64,000 nucleotides of DNA from Anniella stebbinsi (taxonomy: Eukaryota; Chordata; Lepidosauria; Squamata; Anniellidae): positions 65,232,109-65,296,108 of the forward strand of contig JARDYH010000003.1 in assembly GCA_029215795.1 (NCBI GenBank), written 5' to 3'. The translations under genes and the position numbers were made by a program. The first letter of the stretch is position 1. Each line of letters opens with the position of its first letter. This document shows, one piece after another, positions 29,905-41,957 of this stretch. Below the pieces are notes generated by a model that saw nothing but the letters and a program-made list of their open reading frames with translations, ran no database searches and was not told the DNA's origin.

Positions 29905-30313
29905 GACCACAATATCTGATGGAACGCCTTTCCCGACATGAACCTACCCGAACACTACATTCAAAATCTAAGGCCCTCCTCCGTGTGGAAATTCCAAATT
30001 GTGGAATGATCTCCGAGTGTGAAATTCCAAATTGTGGAATGATCTCCCTGACGAGGCCCGTCTGGTGCCAACATTGTTATCTTTTCAGCGCCAGGTCAAG
30101 ACTTTCCTCTTCTCTCAGGCATTTGGCAATATCTGAGGAGCCTGGGTTTGTTTGTGTTTTTGTAGCTTTTTGGGGCTGTTGTAGCAGTTTTAAATGTATG
30201 TGTGTACTGTGTGTACTGTGTGTATATTGTATGTTTTTGCTGTTTTAATCCTATGTAAACCGCCCAGAGAGCTTCAGCTGTGGGGCGGTAAACAAATGTA
30301 ATAAATAAATAAA
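29905..30313 (+). pseudogene. L2-like LINE 3' end nested in CR1
   Basis: Coding remnants (YLMERLSRHEPTRTLHSKSK) open the fragment, as in the other L2 copies. A 29-base segment containing GAAATTCCAAATTGTGGAAT then occurs twice in tandem (about 29989 and 30018). Next come a 3' UTR with GTGTGTACT repeats, CCGCCCAGAGAGCTTCAG, and a terminal AATAAATAAATA. It is 5'-truncated and frameshifted. Confidence 0.7.
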
Positions 30314-30611
30314 TTTAGGGGGTTAAGCTTAGAAAAAGGCAAGTAAGGGGGACAAGATAGAGGCATATAAAATTATACGTGGTGTGGAAAAAGCGGATAG
30401 CAATAGGATTTCCTCCCTCTCTCATAACACCAGAACTTGTGGTCATCCAATGAAAAACAGATAAAAACAAATAAAATCAAGTATTTCTTCACACAGTGTA
30501 TCGTTAAGCTATAGGATTTTCTGTCAAAAGATGTAGTAATGGCCACCAACTTGGATAGCTTTAAAAGGACATTGGACAAATTCATGGATGACAAGGCTCT
30601 GAATGGCTACT

Positions 30612-31004
30612 TATCATTAGGGGGCCCAGTTGCACACATTTTGGGAAAAAAGAGGATATACATTGCCAAAAAAAGGACACTGGGTGCACAAAAACTGCAT
30701 ATGCTAATTTGTATGTATAGATGCAAATTTAGAAATCACTTTAATTCAAATAGAAATCCAAGACATCTCACCATAGTGGCTAGGTGACCTGTGTGCCCAG
30801 TCAGCCTGTTGATCACATACTAATTATTGATGGGCAGTTTCAAGACCCCTGCTCTCCCATATAGGCTATTATAGTTCTTTATCTTTAAACGTGACTTCGT
30901 CTGGATGGTCCAAATAGAGAATGCCTTCAAGTAGAGAATTGTCCTTTAACAGACTTTCAAACAGAGGACTGTCCTCTGTAAAGTCGGACACCTGGCCACC
31001 ATAC
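30612..31004. mobile_element. Unclassified insert within the CR1 copy
   Basis: About 390 bp separate two CR1 parts that are adjacent in other copies. The right end GGACACCTGGCCACC resembles the GGTGNCCAG termini of hAT-like MITEs. The left end is not a clear match, so its boundaries and class are uncertain. Confidence 0.35.
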
Positions 31005-31215
31005 ATAGTCATGATAGCTATATATTGCATTTAGTATCTGAGGTAGTATGTCTCCCAATACCAGTTGCTGGGGACCATGAGTGGGAGGGTGCCATTGCAC
31101 TCATGTCCTGCTTGTGAACTTCCTATTGGGCCATCTGGTTGGCCACTGTGGGAAGAGAATGATGGACTATACTGGCCTTTGGTCTAAGCCAGCAGGGCTC
31201 TTTTTATATTCTTAA

Positions 31216-32429
31216 GTTTCTGTGTTCACAGGTGGGAATGTCTGCCTCCTCGGAACAATAAATATCTAATAAACGTTATGACTTCAAAGCCTGGAAACAG
31301 TAGGAAGGAAATGATAATTAATAACGAATGAATGAATGAATGAATGAGAGGACGATTCTGTGAGTCAGACAAAGGACCCATCTTGTCCAGCATTTGCAAG
31401 ACTTTAAAGTCAGCTTGAAAATCTTTTTTAAAAGAACTATAAAGGGACAGCAAGAAGCACACAAATCAATAAAGTAAAGCAGAGGCCCTGTAAAAATCAA
31501 ACTTGTAACTTCATTTTATCTGCATGCATTTGAACCACACCATCAGATGCCATCGTCCTGCCTTTCTGTTGAGTTTGGCAGCAAATGTCGTTATGTGGCT
31601 GGTGAATACTTGACCCTGATGGGTTAGTCACTGACAAAGATTTATTACCTCGTTTACCTAACAGATGGAATGTAGCTCTTTAGCGACAGGCATGAATTCT
31701 GCAGGCTCAGTGTTATGACCAACGTAATGGGATAAGTCTTCTCAACACAAGCATAAAATAAATATGCTGAACTTTGAAGAAACAATTCAATGATCATTGT
31801 TTTTTCCAATTGTTTTTAAATGATTTCATGGAGATGCACAAATACTTCTCTCTGATGCGGTGGTGTCAGATTTCAGCTACTTACCTTCCAACAATGCTCC
31901 TTTACCGCAGTCACTTCAAGGCTGCTGTGCAGCCACATTCTAAGAAACATGCTCAAAACAAACACACATGCAACAAATGACAACGGACTATTGGTGTGTA
32001 TGTATGTGACAGGATGAGGGGGTTTCAAATGTAATTATCTTGGTCTACTAGAACATTGTGTGTGTGAAAGAGGGGAGGAGTAAATTTACAGGCACAAAGT
32101 TCATTTTTGGTTTAATAGTTTATTAGCGCCCGGATGGACTTTGTGCCTGAAAGGTCTCTTCTCCCTTCTCTTGTGCACCACAATGGACAGTTTCTTGTAA
32201 AACCACAGTTTCCCATTACATCTGAACCAGAAAACTGTGCTTTAATCTCAGCCTACCATTGCATACAGACTTATACAGCATCATCTGATTCAGATGTTGC
32301 AGAGAAATAGAGCTAAGAATCATCAGCAATCTGATGGCACTTTGCTCCAAATCCCCTAATGACAGCTCCCAACGGTTTCATATAACATAAGCATATTTAA
32401 CATATTCACTGTTAAATAGCATTGGGAAC
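31216..32429. other. Non-coding stretch, no gene seen
   Basis: This includes a short (GAAT)n run at 31325-31345 and otherwise looks unique. Confidence 0.5.
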
Positions 32430-32960
32430 TAGGGGTGTGCATGCCAAAAAATATCGTCATTTATCGTTATCGGCATTTCGGACCAAAAAAAATATCGTCT
32501 TCATTCATATCGTAGGTGAACCGTATTGTCTTCACAATAATTATTGTGGAAAAAATGATATTTTTGCAGCCCTATTTTTAAAGAAAAATGACTATAACTT
32601 CTGTATTTTAAAAGTTAGAGGCTTGAAACTCGGTCACAGTGCTTATGGGGTATGCCACAATGTGCCCCCCTCACACAACTGGCAACCATGCAGTGTGCTG
32701 TGGTTTACTGATCCCTCTCTGCTCTGTAGGGAAATTCCCAGCCTTCTGCCACTGCTGCCACTTACCCAACTGTGATAAGCGGTGGCAGGAGGACAGGAAT
32801 TTACTTATGGAGCAGGGAGGAGTAAATAAACCACGGTGCACCACGTGGTTGCTAGTCACGTGAGGAGTGTCTGTGTCATCATTTCTGACCTCCCCACTCT
32901 GGGTTGGGTTGGGTAGTTCCCCTACCCAACCCAACCCCATGATCATGTGAATAGGGTCAG
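32430..32960. mobile_element. hAT-like element starting TAGGGGTGTGC, right end not found
   Basis: TAGGGGTGTGCATG at 32430 is the same terminus as at 110-120. Repeated TATCG motifs follow (32455-32510), comparable to the GGATC array at the window start. A palindrome GGGTTGGGTTGGGTAG / CTACCCAACCCAACCC lies at 32902-32937. The matching GCACACCCCTA end is missing, so the right boundary is a guess and the copy may be truncated. Confidence 0.4.
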
Positions 32961-33764
32961 TATTTCCACTAACTAGCAAGTTCGAACTAAAAACATATAT
33001 AGCCAGAGCTTCCAGAGACCCACCCAGGGCTCAGCCGCAGTTTATCGTAACTCTCTGGCCAAAGTCCTTCTCATGGAGAGCCCTTACTCACAAGGAGGCC
33101 ATTAATCTTATATTTTTTATTTTTATATTTTTTGTAAATTTCAATAGAACAAAGCAGAACAAAGCCATAAAAGAGAAGGGAAAGAATGTCGACATGACTG
33201 AATGCATCAAGATACATCTTTTAGAGCATGGGGTGTTTCCAGACCAATGACTCCTAGTGCTACCAATGAAAAGGCATTGTACAGATATTCTGTCTTTTCC
33301 TCCTTCATAGATACTTTTGTGGTAAGAAAATAAGACAGGAGGATTACAAATAGTTGATGGCATCATCTGGTCCCTGCAGTAAAATTCATGAATGAGGCAG
33401 GGCGATTGCATAATAAAAGCCTCATCTGGAAGCATCGCTGGAAATACCAAAAACCAGAAAATTTACTAAGAGATACATGTCTACTTTACAACATCAGCAT
33501 CTGTACAAAAAGAAGAAATAAAACACTGAAATACTTACTTACATTCCATTTCTATACATATCCTAATGATGAAAGAGTGTATCTGCTAATTTTGCATATT
33601 ACAGAGGTTTTTTAAAAAAATAAAAATAAAAATCCTGTCCTAATTTGGATCATTGATTATCTCATGGTGCCTTCTCATGAAGTTACAGGAAAACAACAAC
33701 ACTGTACAAAAGGATTACCTACCATATATCTCCTTATAACTCAGCCATCTTATTCTCCCAGACA
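32961..33764. other. Non-coding stretch, no gene seen
   Basis: This is AT-rich with no recognised repeat or coding motif. Confidence 0.5.
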
Positions 33765-33970
33765 GACTCAGACACAATGCTAACCCATGGTTAGGCTGCT
33801 AGCACTTCTGCAGGAAATGGTTAGTGAGCGTGTTTAAACCATGGTTATGTACCCACCATGGTTAGGAATGGTTCACACAGCATGCTAAGTCATGGTTCAC
33901 ATGACATGCTAAGCCATAATGTTTAGCTCAAAATGCTTACCCACCGTGGCTTAGCGTGTCATTGGAAGAT
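33765..33970. mobile_element. MITE-like repeat rich in CTAAGCCATGGTT motifs
   Basis: The motif CTAACCCATGGTTA and variants recur on both strands. The ends (GACACAATGCTAACCC and GCTTAGCGTGTCATTGG) are roughly complementary. This suggests a decayed inverted-repeat element with no coding capacity. Confidence 0.4.
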
Positions 33971-35254
33971 ATGCAGATCAACAGGTATCTGTCTTGCTCT
34001 GTGCTGACTTCTTAGCAGTTAGTAGTCCAATCCCAAAGGACTGGTTTCTGCTAATCTCAGGTCAATCTCATCAGAACCTTCAAGATTCCAGACAGAAATA
34101 AAAAAGCTACAAAGATTACCTGTGAGAAGACAAGTCTTTTCACCACAAAGCTATTCAAACACATACAAATGGTCACCTGCAGTGGTTTGTCCCATATCTG
34201 TAGAGGGAATGACGTTATGTATTTTGTCTCATTCTGTTCTGTTTGTATTGACATTAGGTATGCAATATTTATTATGTGGTAATGCCCAGAAAATCCCAGG
34301 CACAGTGCCACTATAAATTAAATAGTATTGAACGGTATTGACTACTTTTCCCATTCTACACTAAGGTTTTAGAAGAGAAGAATAATTTGTTGTGTTTCTT
34401 CCTCCGCCCCCTTCCCCACACACAGAGTCCCCATATAGTATTGGAGTTGTAAGCACTCATTAATAATATGTAAGAGATTCCTAGCAAGTGGAGTGACTGT
34501 TTGATCAATGCAGTGGCAGTCCATGTAAGCTCTGAAGTGATTCTTCGACTGACATTTAGAATACTGCAAGTGTTGAGACAAGAGTTCTTGAGAGCACTTA
34601 TATGCTATTCCATATGTGACATAAAACTCTTCATAAAAGCTCTATCGAGCCTCACTTGTACAAAGAGCATTAAATAATCATAGAATTATGGAACTGGAAG
34701 GAACATGAAAGTCCAGTTCTCCTCCCCTCCAATAGGGACTAAGGGCCAAACTAAATGGTATACAAAATGCATACTGTGCAGCTACATCTTTGATTTTTCT
34801 TAAATTTATTACAGTTATGTGTGTACTGATATTTTGATCACAGTGCACAGGGAGAGGAAAGTTATCCCTTCACTCCCCAGATGCAATCAGAGCAGAAATT
34901 GGGGATTGCGACTGGGGAGCTTGGATGGCTAGGAGCATTAGGGAGAAAAAGGCCATTGTTTAGGGAGGTTGTCAGTTGCAGGGAATCAGGTGTTCTTTTT
35001 AGCAGGGCTTTGGTTTTAACAACTCCCTAGTTACCTTCATGAGCCAAATCAATTTAATTTCCCCACAACGCATATGGGATGACCAACTGAGTGCCCATAA
35101 GAGGATCATTCTCTATGATGGTCAATTTATCCTTAAGTAATATGTCTGTTGCAGTTCTTTGTCACTTTGATTGCCAGCGTTATGTCTCGTAGACCTATCA
35201 CAACCTTCAGAAATAAGAGAAATCAAGGCTCTCTTCAGAAGTTAATGCTCACAC
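33971..35254. other. Non-coding stretch with a small CR1 scrap at 34678-34745
   Basis: 34678-34745 (ATCATAGAATTATGGAACTG) matches the CR1 3' terminus in minus orientation. The rest looks unique. Confidence 0.5.
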
Positions 35255-35257
35255 ATT

Positions 35258-35735
35258 GGCTGGTTTCGGACGACACATTAAGCAATGGGGGGGAACAATC
35301 GTCAGTTGTGTTGATTATTGTGTCATGTGGAGGGTTACACACCACACACACACAACTGCCCAATTAAGCAATGGAGAGAAATAACGGGCTTGCACGTTGT
35401 TTAGCCCGAAGCCCTGTTGTTTAAAGTGTCATCCAAAACCAACTCCCCGTCTCTCCATGGACTATTCCATTTGGGAATAGAGTTCTGCTGGCTGGAGTAG
35501 GCGAAAAACCCCTGCTGCTCTATACAGCCAGCAGAATTCGCTGTGCATGCTGGGATATGGCTGGGGGACTGAGGGAGGGGGAGGGAACAGAAATAGCAAC
35601 AAAGATGGCCACTGGAACTTTAATCTGCACAAGCACAGGAGTTGCAGCATGTCGTGTGTGGAGCACCGCCTACCTAATGCATGGTCAGTACACTATTTCC
35701 CCCTCTGTTGCCTAATGTGTCATCCGAAATCAGCC
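35258..35735. mobile_element. MITE with 28-bp inverted termini and ATT duplication
   Basis: The left end GGCTGGTTTCGGACGACACA and the right end TGTGTCATCCGAAATCAGCC are inverted copies continuing to TTAAGCAA. ATT flanks both sides (35255-35257, 35736-35738). A further internal copy of the terminus at about 35418-35447 suggests a nested or duplicated end. There is no transposase. The 3-bp duplication suggests a Harbinger-like family. Confidence 0.55.
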
Positions 35736-35738
35736 ATT

Positions 35739-36970
35739 GATTGAATGCCAGCTAGCCCTGCCACCAATATTGTGTGCTGGCAATCTCTCCCCCTCCCCGC
35801 AATCCGGATGTCTATGTGTTGATGTGGATGTCTGTGAAGAAGACTTTGCTATGTATATACACCTGTATGTGTGGCAGTTTCCATATGATCAGGACTGCCT
35901 ACAGAATGTACCTGTGAAGGCTTCTCCTTTGCAAACATCCCTGTCAATCTGTTGGCATTGAGGATGTAAGGGCTGAAGAGGTGGGTGACATCAGGATGGG
36001 TTGGCGTTAGCTGATGTGGCCCTACTCACTCAACTCATGAGCTGTAACTTCTAAAATGCACTCAAGGCATGAAGGTTTAAACAACCAACATACACTACAT
36101 AGTTCTAATATCTCCAGTTCCATACAGTGTAGAGCCCAATTATGCTCTGCTTTATGTTCCCAGGATGTGTGTAGCCTTCCATGCCAGCAGAAGACCTGGG
36201 ATGGGCCAGCCTGAAGTCAGGGGATTTCGGAATTCCAGTTATACCATTATGGGTCTATCATAAGTCTCTATAATACCTTGAACTTGAACTTCAGTAAAAC
36301 AGTATAGTGACCACATTGCTGGGTCAAACTATGTAATAAATCCTACTGTTCATCTAAGAAAAGGAAGCAAAGAAAGCATTTTTGTACAAGGTGCCTCCAA
36401 CAGACAGCAGAATGGTTAGCCAAGTACCGAACATCCCACTGCACAGTCAGCAGTGGGTGTAAATTCTAATGTTGGTGGATGACTTGTTTTTACAGTCTTT
36501 GGGTGAGGAAACTACAGAGCATGTAGCTGTTAATAAGAAACACTATAATGGATTAATAATTTACGTGCCATGTGAGGTAATAGGCTGAGTGCATCCAGAC
36601 TAAAAAAAGAGAGAGAGGTAGGGACATGCCTTCTGCTTGTCCTACACCATGAGAACTGTGTAACTGCTATTATATAAAATTAGATTGTTCTTTAAATGTA
36701 ATCGCAATTAAATATATGGGCCCTTGCCATGACAAGTAATTCAACCCCAAAGAAAAAATCTCACTCTATAATTTGATATTGCAGCAATAGGGAGTATGGA
36801 GAAGCCCTGGAGATAACTTCATGAGGAAGATGTTTGAAAATATTAGGCCTTTTGCCTCCAGTTTATCACTAAAGTAATTGTGTGAGTCGTGCTGCCACCT
36901 CCCATAAATACACGCCTGTTTGCAGAAATGCAAAGCCCTTGAAGTCCAAATGTATCCAAAGCCCTTGAAA
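35739..36970. other. Non-coding stretch, no gene seen
   Basis: No repeat family or coding motif is recognised. Confidence 0.5.
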
Positions 36971-37190
36971 TAGAATCATAGAACTGTGGAGTTGGAAGGG
37001 ACCGCAAGGATCATCTAGTCCAACCCTCTGCAATTTGTAGAAAAACCAATTAAACCATCCATGAGAGGTGGCTGTCCAGCCCCTTCTTCAAAACCTCCAG
37101 AGATGGAGAACCCACAATCTCTGTACAAAGACTGTTCCAGTGTTGTTTGGATCATACTGCCAAGAAGTTCCAAATTGGAAAATGTGGCTT
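36971..37190 (-). mobile_element. CR1-type LINE 3' terminus
   Basis: The plus strand TAGAATCATAGAACTG, then GGAAGGGACCGCAAGG and CATCTAGTCCAACCC, is the reverse complement of the CR1 3' end. CR1 elements characteristically end in short ATTCTATG-like units instead of poly-A. It is non-coding. Confidence 0.65.
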
Positions 37191-38955
37191 CGTTAGCAAA
37201 GGCCAGCTTCCCTGCTTGCATCCTCTTTCTGGTTCTAACACAGGTAAGCTTCTGCTGGTCATCTAAGCTTGGGGAAATTTTGATTTGATTTCTTCCACTT
37301 GGTTAATTGTCCAAATGTCTTCTGTATCTAACAGTGCAATCCTATGCATGTCTATTCAGAGGTAAGTTCCATTGATTCAGTTGAGCTTACACCTAGGTAA
37401 GTGTGTTCACAGCCTAAATAAACCAAATAGTGTAAAAGGTCCCATTCCTCTCTAGATGATCTGCAGGCATTATGGCATCAACATAGGAATTACTAATATT
37501 AATAAGGGTTCTGGGCTTGACTGTGCCTGGGAAATGATATGCAAAGTAGGTAAATATTAATCTATTTTGTTCTGTATGTACAAGAATGTATATTATACAT
37601 GCACGGTGTTGCACTTGATCACTTTGAAAACATCATTAAGCCAAGCAGAGCTTTTCCCTGTATGTAGAATAACTCTCTGAAAAGACTCTGTTTTCTATTC
37701 ATTGCATTTGGCAGTTCCCACCACATAGTAAATGATCACATTATATGCAGCATCCTAATGTTGTGCAGAATGTTGATGCCAGGGAGGATAATGAATAGGG
37801 CAATTGGTGAACCAAATTACATTTCCTACTTACAGCCCTGATCAGCCCTAGTTAGCATACTCATAAGTAAAGAGTTAGTTATGGGAAGGGTGCTGGTGAT
37901 TAAATGAATGAAGAAGCCCATCTGTTTCATAAAGCGGAAGGCATGGTAATAAATGGTGGCCTTGGACAGAACTCCCAGCAGGCAGAAGTGGGTTCTGTGG
38001 AAACTCTGTTGAATGAGAGTCATAATTTTGTTTGTTATTAATAGTTCTTTACTGTTTCAAAGCTGTTTATACATGCAATCCAGCATTTCTCCCCATCTGT
38101 TTCCAACTAATCTGAAAAATCTGGCTGGTTCCTGTCAGTTTCTAGATATTGCATAGATTAATGATTGGCATGGTCATTATTAAGTGAAATGTGGGGCTGG
38201 GTGAATGAGAGTCGGGTTTTTCCTTCCTGAGTCACACAGTGAAATAGCCTGTGATACTTTTCCCATGCATCTTGAGCTCAGTTTTCCACACTTCTATAAC
38301 ACCACAAAGCTGGGATGAGCACTGGTGCAGGACCATGTGACCATCCAGTAAAAAACAGTGACTCAGTAATCTAGATCACGTGAAGCATTCAAACAATCAC
38401 TTCCATTTGAGACCTGGGGTGGGGGGGGATCAAAGCTAGTCCATCCTATATATTACTAGTTAGCAAATGGTTGCATGAACCCATGGCCAGCTCCAGCCCT
38501 TTGAAGTCACTTGGGCAAGACACCCTCAATAGGGCCTCTCCCTTAATGAGTCTACCTTCTCAACGCCATTGCTGCTAGCTACTATTGCTCCTCATTCTCG
38601 TTCTCCTCATTGCTCCCACTTGCTTGCTTGACAGGCAAAGCGCCAGTAAGGAAGAAGGAAGTGGCATTTACTGCTCCTTTTTCTCACCACCACCATTGCC
38701 TGGATCAGAGTAAAAGGCAGGTGAACAAGCAGGTTACAATAGTGAAGTGGAGAGAACTGATGTCAGTGGGGGTCCCATGGAATAGCCTAAGAAAAATATA
38801 TTTTAGCAAATATTGAGAATATCATTTAAAGAGCCCTTTACCTTAGCAAAATCTGAATTTAATGCTGAAGCCTATTTCGCATGACCATTTTGAGCCACAG
38901 TGGCTTAAATAAGTATTTGTGGCTTGCAGTACATGCTGGGCATTCACAGATATCG
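37191..38955. other. Non-coding stretch with one dispersed short repeat at 37333-37412
   Basis: 37333-37412 (GCAATCCTATGCATGT, then AGGTAAGTTCCATTGA) is a short dispersed family also at 26352 and 55600. No gene is seen. Confidence 0.5.
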
Positions 38956-39152
38956 ATTCCATAACCCAATCTCTGCTCGTACGTTGTTGTGACATCTGAA
39001 CCCATGGGGATGGTTTGTTGACATGGTTAACAAACCAGCAAGAACCTTGGCCTGTTTTAGGGTTATTGACAGTTTGTTAATCATGTCAACAACCCACATT
39101 TGCTGGGTTTGGACAGCAGAACAACCTACAAGAGGGGATTGGGTTATGGAAT
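38956..39152. mobile_element. Foldback MITE, 197 bp
   Basis: ATTCCATAACCCAATC at the left and its complement GATTGGGTTATGGAAT at the right begin imperfect arms of about 46 bp. A second inner pair (TTGTTGACATGGTTAAC and GTTAATCATGTCAACAA) makes almost the whole element self-complementary. It is non-coding, and no duplication is clear. Confidence 0.55.
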
Positions 39153-39311
39153 GGGCACTCACAATAAAAATTATCATGCCAACCAGGTCACAGAACCTGT
39201 GTGTGGCCAAAATCATCTCACGATCTACTCAATCTGGAGATAGTCAAGTAGTTAATCCTCTGTTAATTTGCCTAAAGATGCAATCTGATGCATTTTAAAC
39301 AGAAAGAAGTC

Positions 39312-39371
39312 CTACAACTCCCAGCATTCCCCAGCTACCATAGTTGGCTCAGGAATGCTGGGAGTTGTAGG
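39312..39371. repeat. Short foldback repeat
   Basis: CCTACAACTCCCAGCATTCC and its exact complement flank a 20-base loop. The surrounding sequence, with ACATGCATAGGATTGTG at 39392, also occurs at 45129-45257, so both belong to one dispersed family. Confidence 0.5.
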
Positions 39372-39482
39372 ACCACCTTTCCCTGTCTACACATGCATAG
39401 GATTGTGCCCTAAACCTTTTAAAAAGCCATAGAATCAAATAACCATCACAATTTCTTATGGTCTTGCATTCCTTACGTTAAT

Positions 39483-39647
39483 TATTTATTTCAATAAATA
39501 TACTCCAGCATTCAACAATAAAGGCTCCAAGGCAGCTTACAACAATTTAATTACAAGCCATCCACATTGTGCAAAGCATTGCATAACAAAGTATTTCTTT
39601 TGTCTGCTCACAAATCCACTTCATTGAGTGATTCTGAATTCTAGTTT

Positions 39648-39693
<46 letters not shown>

Positions 39694-39712
39694 ATCCGCT
39701 CTTTCCAACTAT
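39483..39712. other. LINE-tail-like segment and (GA)n tract
   Basis: 39483-39600 resembles a decayed LINE 3' end in minus orientation (TTATTTATTTCAATAAATAT, then GGCAGCTTACAACAA). 39649-39688 is a (GA)n run. TAT at 39710-39712 is the left duplication of the next element. Confidence 0.4.
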
Positions 39713-40229
39713 GGCCCTTTCTACACCTATGGGTGTAAAAGGCCGGAGGGCCGGCGAACCCAGAGTGCCTACTTCCGGGTTTGTCGCCCTAATGTACACT
39801 ATTCGTGCGACGACCTGGGCTCCTCCCGGGTCATTGCACCTTGCGGCCACCATTTTTTTTAAAGCAAGAAGAGCACATGAGCACTCCAGTGAAAAACTGT
39901 AAGATTTTTTTAGAAAAAACTGTGAGCAATCTGGCCTCCCTTCCCCCCGCCATCCTGGGGATGGCGATTTTGCTATCCCCCTTCTCCTGATGGCCATGGC
40001 TTCGTGGCTACCTGTGCTGCCATGCTTATTTGCGAGTAAGCCAGCCACATTCTTCCGCAGTTCCAGGAACTTCCCGGGATTGCGAAAGAATTGGGATTTT
40101 TCTGGTTCCTGAGAACCAGGAAAAATCCCATGCCTCCCCCCCCCCCCCCGGGACTCCCTGTGCGTCATTCGGACACACAGGGAGCAGCCAGGGCCTATCC
40201 CAGACATTTGGCCTGGTGTGGAAAGGGCC
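39713..40229. mobile_element. Non-autonomous DNA transposon with 3-bp duplication, copy B
   Basis: The termini are GGCCCTTTCTACACC and GGTGTGGAAAGGGCC, with TAT on both sides (39710-39712, 40230-40232). Its right end is homologous to the left end of 28950-29448, so the two copies are in opposite orientation. The 188-residue minus frame across it has no domain and reflects GC content. Confidence 0.65.
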
Positions 40230-40264
40230 TATGATAACTGTATAAACCCCTACAATGCCCCACT

Positions 40265-40660
40265 TGACAGTTGTCCTTTTTCCTAGATGAAAAAGTTCAG
40301 GAAAGATAAATGGAAGTACTTCCTCACATCTCACATAGTTCAACTATAGAATTCACTTCCCCAAAATATAGTGATGGCCAGGCCACCAATTTAGATGGCT
40401 TTAAAGGGGGATTGGAAAAGTTCCTGGAGAAGGCTATGAATGGCTACTAGTCCTGATGGCTATGTGCTGCCTCCAGTATCAGAGGAAGTAAGCCTATATA
40501 CATGAGTTGCTGTGGAACATGGGTGGGAGGGTGCTGTTGCACAGTGTCCTGCTTGTGGTTCCCTGGTCAACAGCTGGTTGGCTGCTATGTGAATAGAATG
40601 CTGGACTAGATGGACCTTTGGTCTGATTCAGCATAGCTGTTCTTATGTTCTTAGTTCCAA
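40265..40660 (+). mobile_element. CR1-type LINE 3' fragment
   Basis: This runs from AAATGGAAGTACTTCCTCAC through GATGGCTTTAAAGGGGGATT to GCTGTTCTTATGTTCTTA. It is the longest uninterrupted copy of this CR1 3' region in the window and serves as the reference for the broken copies. It is non-coding. Confidence 0.7.
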
Positions 40661-41481
40661 ATGCTTCCCTTCTTCCTTATAGATATCCTGCATTAATTAT
40701 TTGTTATTCTGAAATTGCTTGCCTAAACAACACTTATCAGCAATATCAATTACCAAAAGATTTTTAAAGTATGGCTTCATAGTTATAATGTAGTCATGAA
40801 TAGCAGTTATAAATCTTTCTGTCCGAGGGCAAACTGGTATCATTGCTATTATCTCAACTACTGTTACTGTCATTAGAGGCCAGAATCCCAGGAGATGGTG
40901 GTATTTGTTTTTTTACTACATTACTTCCTTATCCCAGAACTAAAATCAGTTGACCACAATGACTATTAATTGACACTCATTTGTTGAAAAAGCATCTTTG
41001 CAGAAAAAGATGTGCTGAGCTTTCCTTAAATTGGAATACATTTAAGAATACATTGCTGATTTTGTGACCTCCCTCTTGTTTCCATGGTAATGGGCACCTC
41101 AGTGAATCTGGATTTAACTGACCTAGAATCTAAAGTTGGGTTGCAAGTAAGAATGTCTTTAATGAAATGCGAACAACTAACGAGGGAATAGAAAAGTGCT
41201 TTTCCTTTTCCTTTTTTAGTTAGATCGCTGTTTGTTTAACGATTCCTAAACACAAATGCTCCATAGAGGAAGCACAACCCCACTGAACTGATTTTATTTC
41301 TTTCATACTGTACCTGCATGAAGGGATCAGAAGTGTAATATGCTTTTTCTTTGTATGGTTGCCTCCTGCTGAGCTTGACCTGTTGTCTGGATGGTACAAC
41401 TCCTTAGATATCTGTGTCTGATTCTGAACAATTTAAGGTCTTACCCACATCTTCTTACTATGAATGCTGATAGTCTGATAG
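40661..41481. other. Non-coding unique-looking stretch
   Basis: No repeat is recognised. GTTTCCATGGTAAT at 41078-41091 differs by little from the palindromic X-box bound by RFX factors. A single site is weak evidence. Confidence 0.4.
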
Positions 41482-41676
41482 TAAGGTGACCATATGTAAA
41501 GGAGGACCGGGCTCCTATATCTTTAACAGTTGTATAGAAAAAGGAATTTCAGCAGGTGTCTAATATGCATGCAGAACCTGGTGAAATTCTCTCTTCCTCA
41601 CAATGGTCTAAGCTGCAGGATCCCTGCCCTCTTGACCAGATACATTTATTGTCCTCCTTTCCATATGGTCAGCCTA
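41482..41676. mobile_element. hAT-like MITE, 195 bp
   Basis: TAAGGTGACCATATG at the left and CATATGGTCAGCCTA at the right are inverted termini. The inner pair AAAGGAGGAC and GTCCTCCTTT extends them. No 8-bp duplication is visible, so the hAT assignment rests on the TA-GGTGACCA-type terminus only. Confidence 0.5.
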
Positions 41677-41714
41677 TTTTTGCTGCTCTAAGAAGACTTG
41701 CTGAAAGTGCTCTA

Positions 41715-41761
<47 letters not shown>

Positions 41762-41957
41762 TTATATCCCACTTTTTTTTCTCCAAGGAACCCAAGGCAG
41801 CATACATAATCCTCCTTTCCATTTTTATCCTCACAACAACAATCCTGTCTGTGACTGGCCCAAAGTCACCCAGTGAGCTTCTATGGCCAAGTATGGTCTA
41901 GAACTTGGATCTCCCGACTCCCAGTCCAACACTCTAGCCACTACACCATCACACTTT
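41715..41957 (-). mobile_element. tRNA-derived SINE with (TTA)n tail
   Basis: On the minus strand it starts GGTGTAGTGGCTAGAGTG (A-box region) and then reads GATCCAAGTTCTAGACC (B-box region). The body TGGGTGACTTTGGGCCAGTC and a LINE-like tail GTGGGATATAAATAT follow. The tail ends in a pure TTA run at 41717-41760. The same SINE occurs at 50555-51635 and 56165-56405. Confidence 0.7.

Larger units (their letters stand above)
29815..31215 (+). mobile_element. CR1-type LINE 3' region, interrupted twice
   Basis: CR1 segments appear in correct order at 29815-29904 (AAGCTGCACAGAAAGCAGCC...), 30314-30611 (GGCATATAAAATTATACG through ACATTGGACAAATTCATGG) and 31005-31215 (TAGTATCTGAGG through GCCAGCAGGGCTC). 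Between them lie a 5'-truncated L2 at 29905-30313 and an unclassified insert of about 390 bp. No open frame remains. Confidence 0.65.

Noticed and set aside
32902..32937. GGGTT repeats as an interstitial telomere
   Set aside because: Only two or three GGGTT units in a palindrome, and the vertebrate telomere unit is TTAGGG.
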